A DNA stretch of 64,000 nucleotides from Epiperipatus broadwayi. Taxonomy: Eukaryota; Onychophora; Udeonychophora; Euonychophora; Peripatidae. Below the pieces are notes generated by a model. It saw only the letters and a list, made by a program, of their open reading frames with translations, ran no database searches and was not told the origin of the DNA. The position numbers were made by a program, and so were the translations under genes. The stretch covers positions 7,755,998 to 7,819,997 of the forward strand of contig JAQFVV010012395.1 of assembly GCA_028023455.1 (NCBI GenBank), written 5' to 3'. This document shows positions 33,601 to 45,454 of this stretch, piece after piece (positions within the stretch are counted from its first letter, which is position 1; each line of letters opens with the position of its first letter).

Positions 33601-36600
33601 AAACAAGTAAAGCATGTAATTGTTGACCCATTCTTTCTCTGTTTAAAGCTTTTAGAACTGGACCTTGTAGGGTTTGAACTTGGATGCCCTACAGCTTCTT
33701 TTATGGTTATATAAAATTGTGATGATGATTTTTGGTTTACCTTTTCTACATGCACATTACTATACATTTAGCTAGTGACTAAATTGTAATGGCACAATAT
33801 ATATTGTCATTACAATTTAGTCACTAGCTAAATTTATAGTAATGTGAATGTAGGAAAATGTAAAGCAAAAATCATCATCACATTTTTATATAAAAGGAAG
33901 CTGTAGGGCATCCAAGTTTAAACCCTACAAGATCCAGTTTTAAAAGCTTTAGACAGAAAGAGAGTGGGTCAACAATTATATTCTTTATTTGTTTGTGTGT
34001 TGATAGAAAGGTAATACACACAATTAAACTATTCAATTTTTAAATTTTTCTGTTAAAAAGCAAAGTTATAATGCATACGTATAGGCAGTGTATGTGTAAG
34101 CTATTGATTGTTTTATATTTCAGATATTTAACTTTCTTTAAAACTAACATATGCTTGATCAATTCTAATATCTTATTCTATACTTCTATTTTGCTTTTCT
34201 ATAATTGTAATTGGGATTTAAAAGCTAAGGATTTAATTTTAAATATTAGGGTTATAATTACTAAGCTAGCAATTATATTATTTAATGTTGGTTTATGAAT
34301 GATTTGAAATGATAAAGTAAGTGTGTACATTACATACAGAAATTTACATTTATTAAATATTGAAAGAAAAGGAAGGGTTAAATCTGTCAAATTATTTTTT
34401 TTGTACAATTTTATGTTAAAAGAGGAAATCTGTTGAATCAGATATCTATTTTTGTAGCAATTTTGTTTTTGTAAATGATTGTTTGTCACTTTGGGAGCTT
34501 AAGCTGGGTGGAAACTCTAATTTTGAAATTGTCTTATCTTAAGATCTAAAGAAAGAAGCTCAAAAATTTGAAATGTTACCTAGGTGTAAAAAAAAAGGAT
34601 TAAGTCTTTTTTTTTTAAGACAAAAGTGTCTGGAAACCAGGTGTGTGATTTTTTTTGGGGTTGGTCAAAAAATAGCAATTCACACTATTACTCTAATTGG
34701 GTGAGTTGACTCAAAAATCAGATATAAAAGCAGTCTGGAAAATCAGTTGTTATTAGATTAGATTAGATTATTGTTATTATAATATATTTGTGATAGAGAC
34801 TTTTAAAAAAAAATATTGAAACTAAAGCAGACAAACATTTTTAGTTCCGCTAGATAAATTTTTTTTTTAAATCATTTTTTTATGAAGTTTTGCATGTTGA
34901 AAATATAAGAAATGATAGGGTAGAAAAATTATATGTGTCCCATCCAGACCTGACCATCATGGAGCTGCAGATCATATAGGAAAGAAAAGATGTCTTGTCT
35001 GAAAAATAATATTCTACACCTTTCAACTGACCAGAGAAATAAGATGTTTTTAAATAGAAAGAAGAAAACATTCACCTGCATTCGAAGGAGATCAGAAAGA
35101 TGAATTAATCTGATAAATATTAATCATCAAGTCCAATTAATTGTTTCAGCAACTGAGTTTAAAACCCAGAAAATTTATAAACGTGAAAACAACTGCTGTA
35201 TTTCATCCACTAAAAGAATCATGCTTGACAGGAAGAGAACAAAAATTAATATAAAGATTTCCAAATTATCCACTAAAGCAAATAACCTCAATACGATCAT
35301 CATCATCAAATAATTATACACTTTAAGAAAGAGATTGTTCCAAAGAAACACGGAAATTGTTGCTGCCAAAGATAGACATTAAATAAGAGAAATTTGACTC
35401 ATTAGAAGTCGCTACAAAGAACTGGTAGTATAAAATTTTTTTTGATATATTTTCTTTATGATATCAGAGTCTTAATAAAATTTTAGCTATAAAGTGGTAT
35501 ATTTTATTTAAAGAACTTTTAAAGACTATTCAGATCGATTAAAACAAGAATGTCTTACTAATAATAACTTTGAGCTTCATAAATGATCTTGAATGTATCA
35601 AAATTATTTGTTTATTAATTTACAGTTATGAAATATTAATGTGTAAAATAATTTTTTGTATTATTATTTTGGTTTTAAATAATATGTTGTTATTATGGGA
35701 CAAAACACGCACATACATAATAATATTTTTATATGTGTATAATTGTGTGCGAATGTGATGTAATAAGCCGTGTTGAAATATTAAATTATTTTGTTTTAAG
35801 AAAGTATAGCATTTCAGAGGTAGAAGGGAGGGGGGAGAAAATCATTTAAAACTTGTTCGGTAAAACTTGCTCTTTCAATTCTACTAACATTTTTTTTTTA
35901 ACATTCTGCTTACCTGTTAGATTATAAGGTATGTGTGCCAATGAGTGAATATTTTTTTTTATATGAAATACTTTTCTTGTGGATACAATATACTTTTGAA
36001 ATACATTTACGGAAAAGGGGGAGGAATTTAAAATTTAATGTTATGATTTTAAAACAGTCGATTATGATTATTGTTGTTATTGTTAATATAAATTTTCATG
36101 TAAATATAAATTTTTTTATGTATATGTTAGAAATGCAGTAATAAATATTAGTTTATGTTATTAAACAAGGCGTATATAGTTCATTAAGAGTAGTTTTTAG
36201 TAAGTGTGATCATTCATCATCAATGGTTGAATATTAGTTGTTTAAGATATGATTAAATATGCTAAGATTAACAATAATCATGAATTTCTTTATAACAATT
36301 AGATTTTATGTTTAGGCTTAGTCCTAAAGCTGTGGTTAAAACCATTGTCATTATCGTTATCATTATCATCATCGTCATCATCACGTTTTAATTAATGAGC
36401 TGTTTAAATGTTCAAAGGCCATAAATAAATATTGATTTCATAATATTTAGTGATTTCTTAGTAATATTATAACCACCATTCCATCATCTATTTCATGCAA
36501 GGATGAGTGAATTGCCATCCTAAATTAATAGTAATCTGAGCTAGTAAAACTTATAAAAAATATTGAAACACATTTGTTATGCTAAGATCTAAGAAATGAT

Positions 36601-36960
36601 TTATGTCTAATGAATTCCACTTTAGTTTAAAGATGTTGTATATTTACTTAGATATTAGTGCATACAGTGGTATGGCTCTAAAAAGCAAAATCCTCCCTTT
36701 TATTAGGAATAAAGTACCAAAAGGGATTCAAACCCAGTACCTGTGAAAGGTTATTAGATATAACCGTGTCTAGATTCAAATAATCTAGTGGTGCCCTGCT
36801 AGACCATATTCACTTGGTATTTGTTTGGATATGCACTTAACCTCAAACCAAGAAATGAAAGTGAGTGAAATCTACAGTTGGATATACCTGAGTTATAGTA
36901 GTCGTTGTTAATAATTTGTTTATAATTATTGATATTGTGATATCTCGAGGAATCTAATTA
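30640..36960. repeat. 6.3-kb near-palindrome centred at 33800/33801
   Basis: Positions x and about 67601-x are reverse complements over about 3.1 kb per arm, with moderate divergence and small indels. The centre is the 8-base (AT)4 at 33797-33804. The left arm belongs to element X, and the right arm is element Y. Two copies of one element inserted head to head into an AT tract explain this best. The arms hold TGATGATG runs, poly-A/T patches and a tRNA-like segment, with no conserved open frame except short mirrored ones. Confidence 0.75.
30780..30880 (+). repeat. tRNA-like segment, possible SINE head
   Basis: The stretch has a TGGTCTAGCAGG box-A-like part. About 60 bases later it has a GGGTTTGAATCCC box-B-like part flanked by GTACC/GGTAC, which could form a T-arm. 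The anticodon arm is unclear. The mirrored copy at 36720-36830 keeps the same motifs. It is probably a tRNA-derived retroposon head rather than a working tRNA. Confidence 0.3.
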
Positions 36961-37297
36961 TAGAAGTATGTTTCATTTAATCCAATGACCCTTAATATGA
37001 TTGATAACTCAGTCTGACCTTTTTGTTTAATAGCCCTACTCTGGTATTCTTCTCATAATTTAATTTAAGCTACAATGTTCTCTGTTTATTAAGCTAAATA
37101 TTTATATTTGAATCGTTTCTTAATTATTTAATACATTTGGATCGTTTGATCATCTTTATTAAGTTACAATGAATATTGGAATATTTGAGACTTTAATAAT
37201 ATTTGGATTTTTGACAAATCCAATGATATTTTAATATACAATTGAATTTCTCTTTAATATGTTACAATGGACCTTTTGAGCTCCTTTAAATTAGGTT

Positions 37298-37300
<3 letters not shown>
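33805..37300. mobile_element. Element Y, truncated inverted copy of X
   Basis: Y starts TGTCATTACAATTTAG, the X end module with a small deletion. It follows X in reverse orientation to about 36960 but lacks the opposite 830-bp module. Instead it ends in degenerate TTACAATG-containing repeats (37050-37300) and GGTTACA directly against (AT)16. Confidence 0.55.

Positions 37301-37332
<32 letters not shown>
37301..37332. repeat. (AT)16 microsatellite
   Basis: A pure AT run bounding the right side of element Y. Confidence 0.95.
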
Positions 37333-37335
<3 letters not shown>

Positions 37336-39179
37336 AATGCACATTTTTATATTTCAAACTTGTCTCTAAACATTGGAAAAAAGCTTTCACCACTCAAGGA
37401 TTACATACTAATGCTTTATCTTTATAAGTATGTAGCTTTTAATAAGAATTTATTTCCAATAATCACATTTTAATAAATATTTATATTAATAATTCTTTAT
37501 TAGTTTGAAAATTATTACATTTCATTTTATCTTAGTTATAGATTTTAAATTCAATGAAGTTTAAATATACTTATTACATTACATATTTAGGTTCATTGTA
37601 ATCTTCAAACTTTAACTATTCACATCATTATATTTATTCACCATGGTTTTATATTTTTAGTAATTATAATTAACATTTTTAAAAATATTTTTACATAGAG
37701 ATTGTAAGCTTTATGACCAACTAGGCACTTACAGAAATCCCATGAGTTTTTAAATGCTAACTAATTATATGTAACTATCCATAGACTAATGTATATGCAA
37801 ATTAAATAGAATCAAACTACATTTTTGAGAGCTAGGAATGTACAGCAATCCACATCGATAAAGTTATTAATGTGGAAGGCTGTTTATTCAGAAAACTGAA
37901 AATATAGTTTGCTTCCACAGTTGGGTTACAAAACAATACTTAATATTACTCAAGTAAAATACTTTTTTCATGTGCCACTTTGAGCAGCCAACACAACTCA
38001 TAAATTTATATTAATCATCCTTCATTGATGGACAACTAAAAATGTAACAGCATATAATTTAATTCATAGTTCTGATGGTCCCATAATTTGATGATCCAAA
38101 TGTAACAGTAAATATTATCATTATAAATTATTATTATGGATTGAAAACTTACCATTGGAAGAAAGGATTGCAATATATTTATCAGACTATCTCACATAGC
38201 AATAATAAACATTATAACAAATCTTTTGAATAACAAAAAGTCTTTTAAATCCATAAAAAAAAAAGTAAAGATTTCTGTTTTCGAAAGTCTAATATACTAA
38301 GTAATGTAATGTAAAATGGCTTCTTTTTAAAACAAAATCAGAAGTTTTTATGTGTAGGCTATATGTCCAAAAATTCTGTTAGCCAGTTAAGCATTCTCTT
38401 CCTTTAAAACTTTTATATATGATAAAAAAAATCACATAATTTATTTGTAATTATATGTTGAAATATTTCTATTATATAGTTTTAATTATTAAATGTTTTT
38501 TTTTAAAAAACTTGACCAATATTTAAAATTTTCAAACACATTCAACTTAATGTATAATAGCATCTTCCAAATGATATTATTTTCATCTCTTCTTCAGATA
38601 TTATTGCTCGCCTGACTAATAGAATTAGTGATCTTTCGATTTGTGAAATACTGAATTCAAAATAATGCTGTATTCAATTAGACTATTCAGTCAAAGGCAA
38701 CAATGGATAAAAAAATATTTATATTTATTTATAATCTTTTTTTTTCCAAACATTTTTTGGGGTTATTTTCCATTGTATTCAGAACATCTAATTTACACTT
38801 TCTTCGTATTACTTTTTCTCTGTGTTTAAAAATTCTTGTCCCCCCCCCCAAAAAAAAAATTGAACATATATTCATTGGTACATAAATAGTCTATTGTTTC
38901 TGACACATGTTTTTCCTTTTGTAATTACTAGTTTGTGCTCTTTTAATCTTTTTTTTTTTAATTGGTTGTTTGACTTATTGATTAAAGTATCTTTCCACAT
39001 TTGTATGGTATTCATAGATATACTTTTTGTTTTTTAGAACATCAAATTTACATTTTGCAGGAGTTAGGATTCCTGTGTGCTATGACTTTGGAAAGTTATT
39101 CTTACATTATATTGTTTACAGATTTTCTTCAATTTGTCCATTATTTTTGAGTAGGTTCCTGTGATTGTTTTTTTCCCTA
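37333..39179 (+). other. Intron sequence, no feature seen
   Basis: AT-rich with several homopolymers, including a C8/A9 junction near 38840. No exon or repeat end was recognised. Confidence 0.4.
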
Positions 39180-39194
39180 CAAACACATATTGTG

Positions 39195-39330
39195 AGGCTC
39201 CATTTCAGAAATTGCACCAGGCAAAGGGCAAGAGTTTTACAGAGTATAATAGTGATCTCACAAATCTGGCAAAGAATTGTGCCTACAATCACTTTTTGAA
39301 GACCTTTTTACAACATTTGCTTTGAAATAT
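39195..39330 (+). pseudogene. Ty3/gypsy gag relic
   Basis: The plus strand reads FQKLHQAKGKSFTEY, then NLAKNC and LKTFLQHLL. These match the gag capsid pattern of a reactive-length helix, SVTEY-type motif and L..C spacing seen in invertebrate gypsy elements. No start codon or zinc knuckle is kept. Confidence 0.5.
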
Positions 39331-40229
39331 TACATTGGGAGAAAATTTAGAGAGCAACTGTTCTAACATTAACCTAGTATAAATCAGTCTCATACCAATT
39401 GAAAACAATAATGAATTCAATTATTATTGATGTGATAAACTAATTACAGGACTCTCAAGTATATGTATAATCAGAAAAGGTGACAAAAGCCATCTAGCAT
39501 TGGTTAATTAAAAACCTAAACAAAAAAAAAAGCAAAGGCAATCTTCTAAATTAAAAATAACACAGTGAAACAAAACCTGTGCTACTAGTATTTATTGAAG
39601 GAAAACATTTTATTCTGGGGATTGACTGCAGTTCAGGCATGATGTTAATGTCCCTCAAGGAATAAAGATTGTAGTAATTAATAGATGAGAGTCACTAATA
39701 TTAGAAAAGTTATAAAAAGTACAGGAAAAATTAAACACTAGAAGCCATGTGTTACCCATTTATATTACTGTTAAAAGAGAGAAATTCACTTATAATCTAG
39801 AGTTGGTTTAAATCTCTTAGGATAAGTGTTAATGTTATAAAAAATATTAATATTGAAAAAAAAAAATCCAAAGTAAGTTTTTAAGTCTACTTAAGACAAA
39901 ACTGCAGGAAATTTTAAAAAAATCTCTGTTTAATTGAGGCTTAAGGAAAATGCAACCAGTCATATGTAAAGTACAAAAGGAGGCTTACATGCAAAATGCA
40001 ATGATTGAAGATTCACTTTCCAACTTAATATGAAAGGGCATATAGACTCTGATCAAAAATTCAGGCATAACTCCTACAGTAATCCAGACAGTAAAATATG
40101 GATTTATAGGTATTACTGGATAATGATTAACAAAAATTTATGTAAAAGTATTTAAAAAACATATACCTGGTATTTAAAGCCAGAAAGATACTGTATTTGT
40201 TACCGAAATTATTATATTTTTCCAAACTA

Positions 40230-40560
40230 GATCTTCATGCTGCATTTCACAAATATCTGTGAGTAAAGAGACTCTTGAGTTTGGGTTTGTTTCCATTTGG
40301 GATTAATGTAGTATAGAACATTTTACAGTCAAAAATGAATGTGGTGATTAATGAATCAGAGGGAGTAATCTCTTATTTTGACAATATATTGATTACCATT
40401 AACTCAGAAAACATTCTGAAGGAGGGAGTAATTATGTAAGAAGCTCAAAGGATTTAGTACAACAGTCAATGTAGATAAATGGATATGGAATACCAAAAAA
40501 TTAAAATTTCTAGGTTGCATCAAGTCTCACAAATGATAGAATGCACTTGGATCAAAAAAT
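40230..40560 (+). pseudogene. Ty3/gypsy reverse transcriptase relic
   Basis: Parts of the palm are readable: LHAAFHKY (the D-helix entry), then LFPFGINVV (usual LPFGV.SAP). Next come GVISYFDNILI (usual V.YLDDILI, with the second catalytic Asp changed to Asn) and a KLKFLGC segment. Several stops interrupt it, and the YLDD-box change alone would abolish activity. Confidence 0.65.
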
Positions 40561-40569
40561 GTAAAACAG

Positions 40570-40985
40570 CATCAGGCATTAAACAGGCAAAAACTCTCCA
40601 TAAAAGTAGTGCCACCTTGTGCTAACCAGAGTAATAAATGGATTCCAGAAGGCTTGTGCATGAAATCCATATCTAGTGCCTACTCATCCAATATCCCTAG
40701 ACTAGTTTCTGGCTTGTGGCCTTCATCAGTGAGAAGCCTTGGATCTGAGAGCACTGCACCCAGATCTTAGGATCTAATGCAACCATCCAGCAGCTACCTT
40801 TTATCTCTACTTCACTACAAAACTATGAGAATGAAATTGAAAACACTATAATATTTTCAATCTAAGCTCAATAGCTTATGTAGTCATATGGGTCTGAACT
40901 CAATTCAGCACCCATACATTTTGGTGACTTTGGCTCTTTAGCATGAGATGGTGATCATGTGAGCATCAGACATTACTGGTATTGA
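40570..40985 (-). repeat. 450-bp repeat inserted in gypsy pol
   Basis: This is the reverse complement of about 20195-20640 with moderate divergence, including the hammerhead-like box. It lies between the reverse transcriptase palm and the RNase H part of a decayed gypsy element, so it inserted after that element. It is a single unit here. Confidence 0.7.
40694..40735 (-). ncRNA. Hammerhead-like core in 450-bp repeat
   Basis: On the minus strand, CTGATGA (40729-40723) is followed by stem II GGC/GCC around CACAA, GAAA, and the ACTAGT palindrome plus C. Stem I pairs imperfectly with TAGGGA. Stem II covaries with the AGC/GCT pair at 20475-20516. The 10.1/11.1 pair is A-A. Confidence 0.4.
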
Positions 40986-41407
40986 TTAATTACTTTGAAG
41001 TTTTCCATAAGGAGATGCTCATGATTCAACTATTGTACAACTTGCTTATGAAAAATCTGAAATGGAAATCATTAACCACCCAAGAGAATACTTTCATTAA
41101 AGCAAAAGATGTGTTAATATCAGATAAATTGCTAATGTATTTTGATAGCAATCTTAATGTATTATTGTCAACAGACAGGTCAGACATTGGGGCTGGAGTC
41201 ATCCTAACGTTCTCCATGTATAAAGGGATGAGATCTATAGGATATACATCACAAGCATTGTTTAGTGCAGAAAGAAGTTATAGACAGCTTGATAAAGATG
41301 TCTTAGCTATAGCTTTGGGAATTCAGAAATTTCATCAGTATTTACATAGCCACAATTCTACCACTGCACCCAATTATAAATCATTGCCAGATATATGGGC
41401 TAAGTAA
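40982..41407 (+). pseudogene. Ty3/gypsy RNase H relic
   Basis: A 141-codon open frame. The first about 15 residues come from the inserted repeat edge and are not original. From about residue 30 it shows the thumb-to-RNase H pattern: an F.KAKDVLISDKLL segment, then FDSNLNVLLSTDRSDIGAG, where TD gives the first catalytic Asp and S/R replaces AS. YTSQALFSAERSYRQLDKDVLAI (usual N.AE..Y...EKE) and KFHQYLH follow. The frame ends within RNase H, before the rest of the catalytic set. It is clearly retrotransposon-derived and has no start of its own. Confidence 0.75.
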
Positions 41408-41929
41408 AATTTATCCCTTACCCTTTTAACTAATATAGTCTACATTAGATCACTTTTCTTTCTGCCTATGATTATGAATTAAGCTATAAATAAGGTAATT
41501 AATTCTACATGCTGATATGTTGTCAGGAATTCCAAATAAGATATTACTAAAACAGGAAATATAAAGGTTAACTCTAATGATAAGTTACACAAGGTAAAAT
41601 GATGACAGAGTAGACCAGTAATGATTCAGGGTACCAACTAATAATAAGGTGGATTAGTAAAGACTGACTACTGGGAAAGTCTCTCTGTAGGCAAAAAATT
41701 GCATAATAAAAGGGAATATAGTAATAAAACTTCCAAAGGTCATAGCAAAGTACCCAAAATGGTACATAATGTCACCTGACCATAGTAAATGCTAAGGCAC
41801 TTGCTAAGAGCTATTTCTAGTGGCTTAAAATTAATGAAGACATTATGACTTCTACAAGAAGATGCACAACTCATTAGTAAAATGTTTGATTATTCAAGAA
41901 GAATTCTAATATTGTGGCCATAGGATACA

Positions 41930-42600
41930 AAGGTATGGCAATATATTCACATTGATAATCTAGTTCTTTCATAGACCACATATTTTTATAATTTGTTAAT
42001 ACTTACTCCTAGTGGGTAGAGTATCATTGTTGTGAAAAACACATATTCAGAGAAAGATTATTGACAAACTAGGAGACAATTTTTTAGTGTATGGTTACTC
42101 AGAGAGTTTGTCATGGACAATACCTTTTGGTTTACTTCAGTAAATTGAGTCATTAAGCATTTGTATTCATGGCATATTATTCCAACTCCACGTGATTGGT
42201 GAAAATCAATGTTTATTAGTTGAAACAACCAGTGAAAAAATAAATTTCTGCTAAAGTGCAAAATACCCACAATTTACTATTTCCTGTTTCATCAGCATTC
42301 TACTTCAACAGCACCAAAAGAATTGATCTGTTTACTCCCAATGGATAGGTATGCAAACCTAAAATCAGAATGTAAAATATTTAATGTAAGGAATAAAGTA
42401 TGGCTTAGATTGCAAAATATGGGTTGAAAGAAAAATTGCTAATATAATTTTATAGTAGCTATTATAATTGAAGATAATGTGATTTATAAATGACATACAA
42501 CTCACAAACATCAGTGAAATTCTGGAAGCAGCAAAAACCAAAAACCTCGGTGAAAGCAGTAATACCTAATCAAAACAGCTATAAAGGAAGAGAAACTAAA
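41930..42600 (+). pseudogene. Ty3/gypsy integrase and chromodomain-side relic
   Basis: With frame changes, the sequence follows an integrase core: an HIDNLVLS segment (usual IDFAGPF), then an ILTPSG..SIIVV strand (usual DAYSKW.EV). DNTFWFTS occupies the place of the usual DNG.QF, and a VRNKVWLRLQNMG segment (usual GD.VWVR) marks the C-terminal domain near 42390-42425. Many stops are present. Confidence 0.5.
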
Positions 42601-42989
42601 CCCCATAAAATACAAGAGAAAGTGGAAACAACACACCAGTAACATAAGACAACAAATCAATAAAAGATTACAAGAATAATATGGCAGAAGTTATCAATGA
42701 TATCAATTTACAGGAAAGCAGAGCAGAAAAATGGCTGAGACAGCCAAGACCCCCCCCCCAAATACTTAGGTTTTGAATACAACTTTTATTAGCTGACTAT
42801 TTGCAGAAATGGGGGAAGTCCTAACTGTGTATATTGGGGAGAAATTTAAGTATGTTTTCTTACTTTGGAATTTAATTAAGCTTATCTGTGTTATATTAGA
42901 TTGGAATTTAATTAAGTTTATCCTCACAAATTAGTGTGGAATTTTTTTAAAAACTTTAACTGTAACTAATTAATCCTCCATCCCACATG

Positions 42990-43692
42990 TTTAAAAGGTA
43001 CTTATGTATTGTTCTTTCCCTCTCTTCGCTGTGTTTTTTGGTTAATTATCCATTTCCAAAGGCATCAAAGTATTTTTTTCTCAAAATATGTGTTACTTGT
43101 TAAGTTTAAATAATAATAATAATAATAATAATTCGAAAACAAATTCATGTTGACTTTAAAAAAATATTTTTATAAATAATTCACAACATTTAATTAATTA
43201 TTTTTTTACATATAGCGTTTAACACATTGCGAAAATGGTTGTGATTTTTTTTATGTTTACTGTAGTATTCATTCAAGCTATTGGTTAATTATTTTTCCTA
43301 ACGTTTTGCAAAAGTGATTAATATATGGAATTTATCAGTGACTAAAGAAGATGCAGTGAAGTATTTTCAAAATTATGGAACACTAATGCCTGCTTGAAAA
43401 ATATGTGCTAATGGACATGATATGAAATTTTGAGGGTAAATGGAGATAATAATGATGTATTCTCAAAACATGTTCGAAGCTAGTATTCTTTCATGTTTTT
43501 TTATTTCATTACAGTTGTATTAAATTTTATTTAATTACAAAGATTTGGAGTTTTGAGTAATTTATTGTGTTTTATAATTATCTTTCAAAAAACCGTCATA
43601 TTGTTTAAAACATGATGCTCCTGAAAATAAATAATTAACCAAAAAGTACCCGGTGAAGAAAGGGAAGGAACACTAAATAAGTATTGTTTAAA
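42990..43692. mobile_element. MITE-like element, 90-bp inverted ends
   Basis: The ends (about 42990-43075 and 43610-43692) are imperfect reverse complements sharing TTTAAA, ACTTAT, TTCCC and a TTTTTGGTTAATTAT block. The interior has a (TAA)n run (about 43110-43133) and no coding potential. No target duplication was defined. Confidence 0.55.
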
Positions 43693-45027
43693 ATGAATTA
43701 AATAAAATAAAAGAATAAGAAGTGATAGGAAGCAAGTAGAGAATTAGCCCTCCAAATTCTCCTTATTTTACCTTGCTAAGAATTGTAGTCAAGTAAACTT
43801 AAATTACACATGCAAGACTGTATTCATAGCAAGTAAAAGGCACGAGTTGGAAAAATTCATCTCCAAAAATTTTGAATATGGGATTTATTAATGACTTCAT
43901 TGGTAAATGTTTTTGTTTGTATATGCTTTAAGGTTCAATGAACAGGCAAATCACTTATTATTAACTATATTGTATTACATTGTTTTGTATATTCTTTCTT
44001 TTATATCATTTTATTATATTAGAGTATTTCATTTAATCTACTTTTTTAGTATGTGTTTTCATTTAAGTAAGCTAAATTGTTGCTTATTTCAATTTATTAA
44101 AATTGTTTATCTAACCTGAATTTGACTGCTAGCCTAGTCTGAACAATGCAAATAGCATTTATCTAGGAAATACTGAACCTTTTTGTTGCCATAGTAACTC
44201 ATAATGCACTTTTTTACGAAAATACAGAAAGATTAAGATGACTATGAGCCCTTTATTCTTTCATACAACATGTTTCAATTATATTTTTATTGAATTGTCA
44301 GTCATTTGATAAATTGAAGATATTTGGAGTCTGATTCATGCAATTATGACCAACACTTGATTATGAAACAAACTTAAGATTGCATTGAATATTATGAGTT
44401 ATTTAATAATATCGCATGACTCTTATTATATATTAATTATACATTAAGAATACTATCTGGATCAGAACTTGATCCTATATATGAGACACTAAAATGAGAC
44501 TATATATATATGTTACATTGTTTTAGACTCCTTTTAGAAATAAATCTAGTCTGATCTTACAAGTTTTTTATCCATACACTAACTTAGATATACAAAATAA
44601 ATGAAAGCAAAAAATCCCTCTCTAGGCAAACTATTGATTTCTTTTATTATTATGTATACCAGCAAGATATATAAATAAAAAAAATATAATTTTAAAAAAA
44701 AATTAATTCATAATAACAGATAAAAGTATCCGTTAAAGGAATTATAATAAGTAATCTTGAATATCGTTTGTATAAAAAAAAAGTTATGAAAAATGCCAGC
44801 TTTTTTTTAATTTTGGCGTTTAGAAAATAAGGCTTTGGGTGAAAGCTTGTCAAAGAAACTTTTGGTCAATTCAACCAGCAAAAACGTAATTCCAGAAAAT
44901 GAAGCTGATTAGAAGGACATTTCCAGTTAATTAAAAAGCAACTAATTTGCAAACTATTTACCTGCAGCTAAAATGGAAAATAATATAATATCTGAAAATC
45001 TCACCATGTTGGGCTGAAAAAAATTGT
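43693..45027 (+). other. Intron sequence, no feature seen
   Basis: AT-rich. An (AT)n run near 44500-44510 is followed by GTTACATTG, similar to the element Y end in inverse orientation. No exon was found. Confidence 0.35.
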
Positions 45028-45454
45028 TAGTCCATTCGTCAACTAAATCAAGAAATATGTAACTTCCTGCAGATGTCAAATTCAAAAAGATCTTATTCCA
45101 ATAAACACCAATCATTGAGGATTCAGAACTAGTAGTACCTGCCATCGTTCACATGATTTCTGTTGGCCTATTTATGATGAACTCATAATCCTGTTATAAT
45201 ATTATTCTATCTAAAAAATAACTCTAGAAAAGTACATCAAATGCAACCTTTTACACTGGTTAATTAAATCCAAAAATATGTAACTTTCTGCAAGTGCCAA
45301 TTGTTTCAACATTATTCAACCATTGGGGATCCGGAAGTAGCATTACCTGTTGTCTTTCACATATCTTTCAACCTATTCATTATGAATGCATAATCATCTT
45401 CCATCAACCACCATTCTATCTGGAAAAGAACTTAAGAAAAGTACAACAAATCAA
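45028..45454. repeat. Diverged 225-bp tandem duplication
   Basis: Two units (about 45028-45244 and 45255-45454) share AATATGTAACTT, a CCAT...GGGGAT/GAGGAT segment, TACCTG, ATTCTATCT and AAAAGTACA.CAAAT landmarks in the same order. Identity is roughly 75 percent by eye. Confidence 0.6.

Larger units (their letters stand above)
28135..33796. mobile_element. Element X with 830-bp inverted ends
   Basis: The first about 830 bases (28135-28966) are nearly the reverse complement of 32958-33796. Both outer ends read TGTGCCATTACAATTT from the outside, and both touch (AT)n. The centre holds an acidic gag-like minus frame, a 107-bp tandem duplication and a segment (30640-32957) that recurs in inverse orientation in element Y. 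The long inverted ends suggest a DNA transposon or a rearranged pair of retroelements. No transposase is visible. Confidence 0.6.
39180..42830 (+). mobile_element. Decayed Ty3/gypsy retrotransposon
   Basis: Fragments of gag (about 39195-39330), reverse transcriptase (40230-40560), RNase H (41026-41407) and integrase (about 41930-42500) occur in the normal order on the plus strand, all with stops and frame changes. An inserted 450-bp repeat splits the reverse transcriptase from its thumb and RNase H. A GGGGGAAG purine tract near 42810-42818 could be a polypurine-tract relic. LTRs were not identified. The copy is old and inert. Confidence 0.7.
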
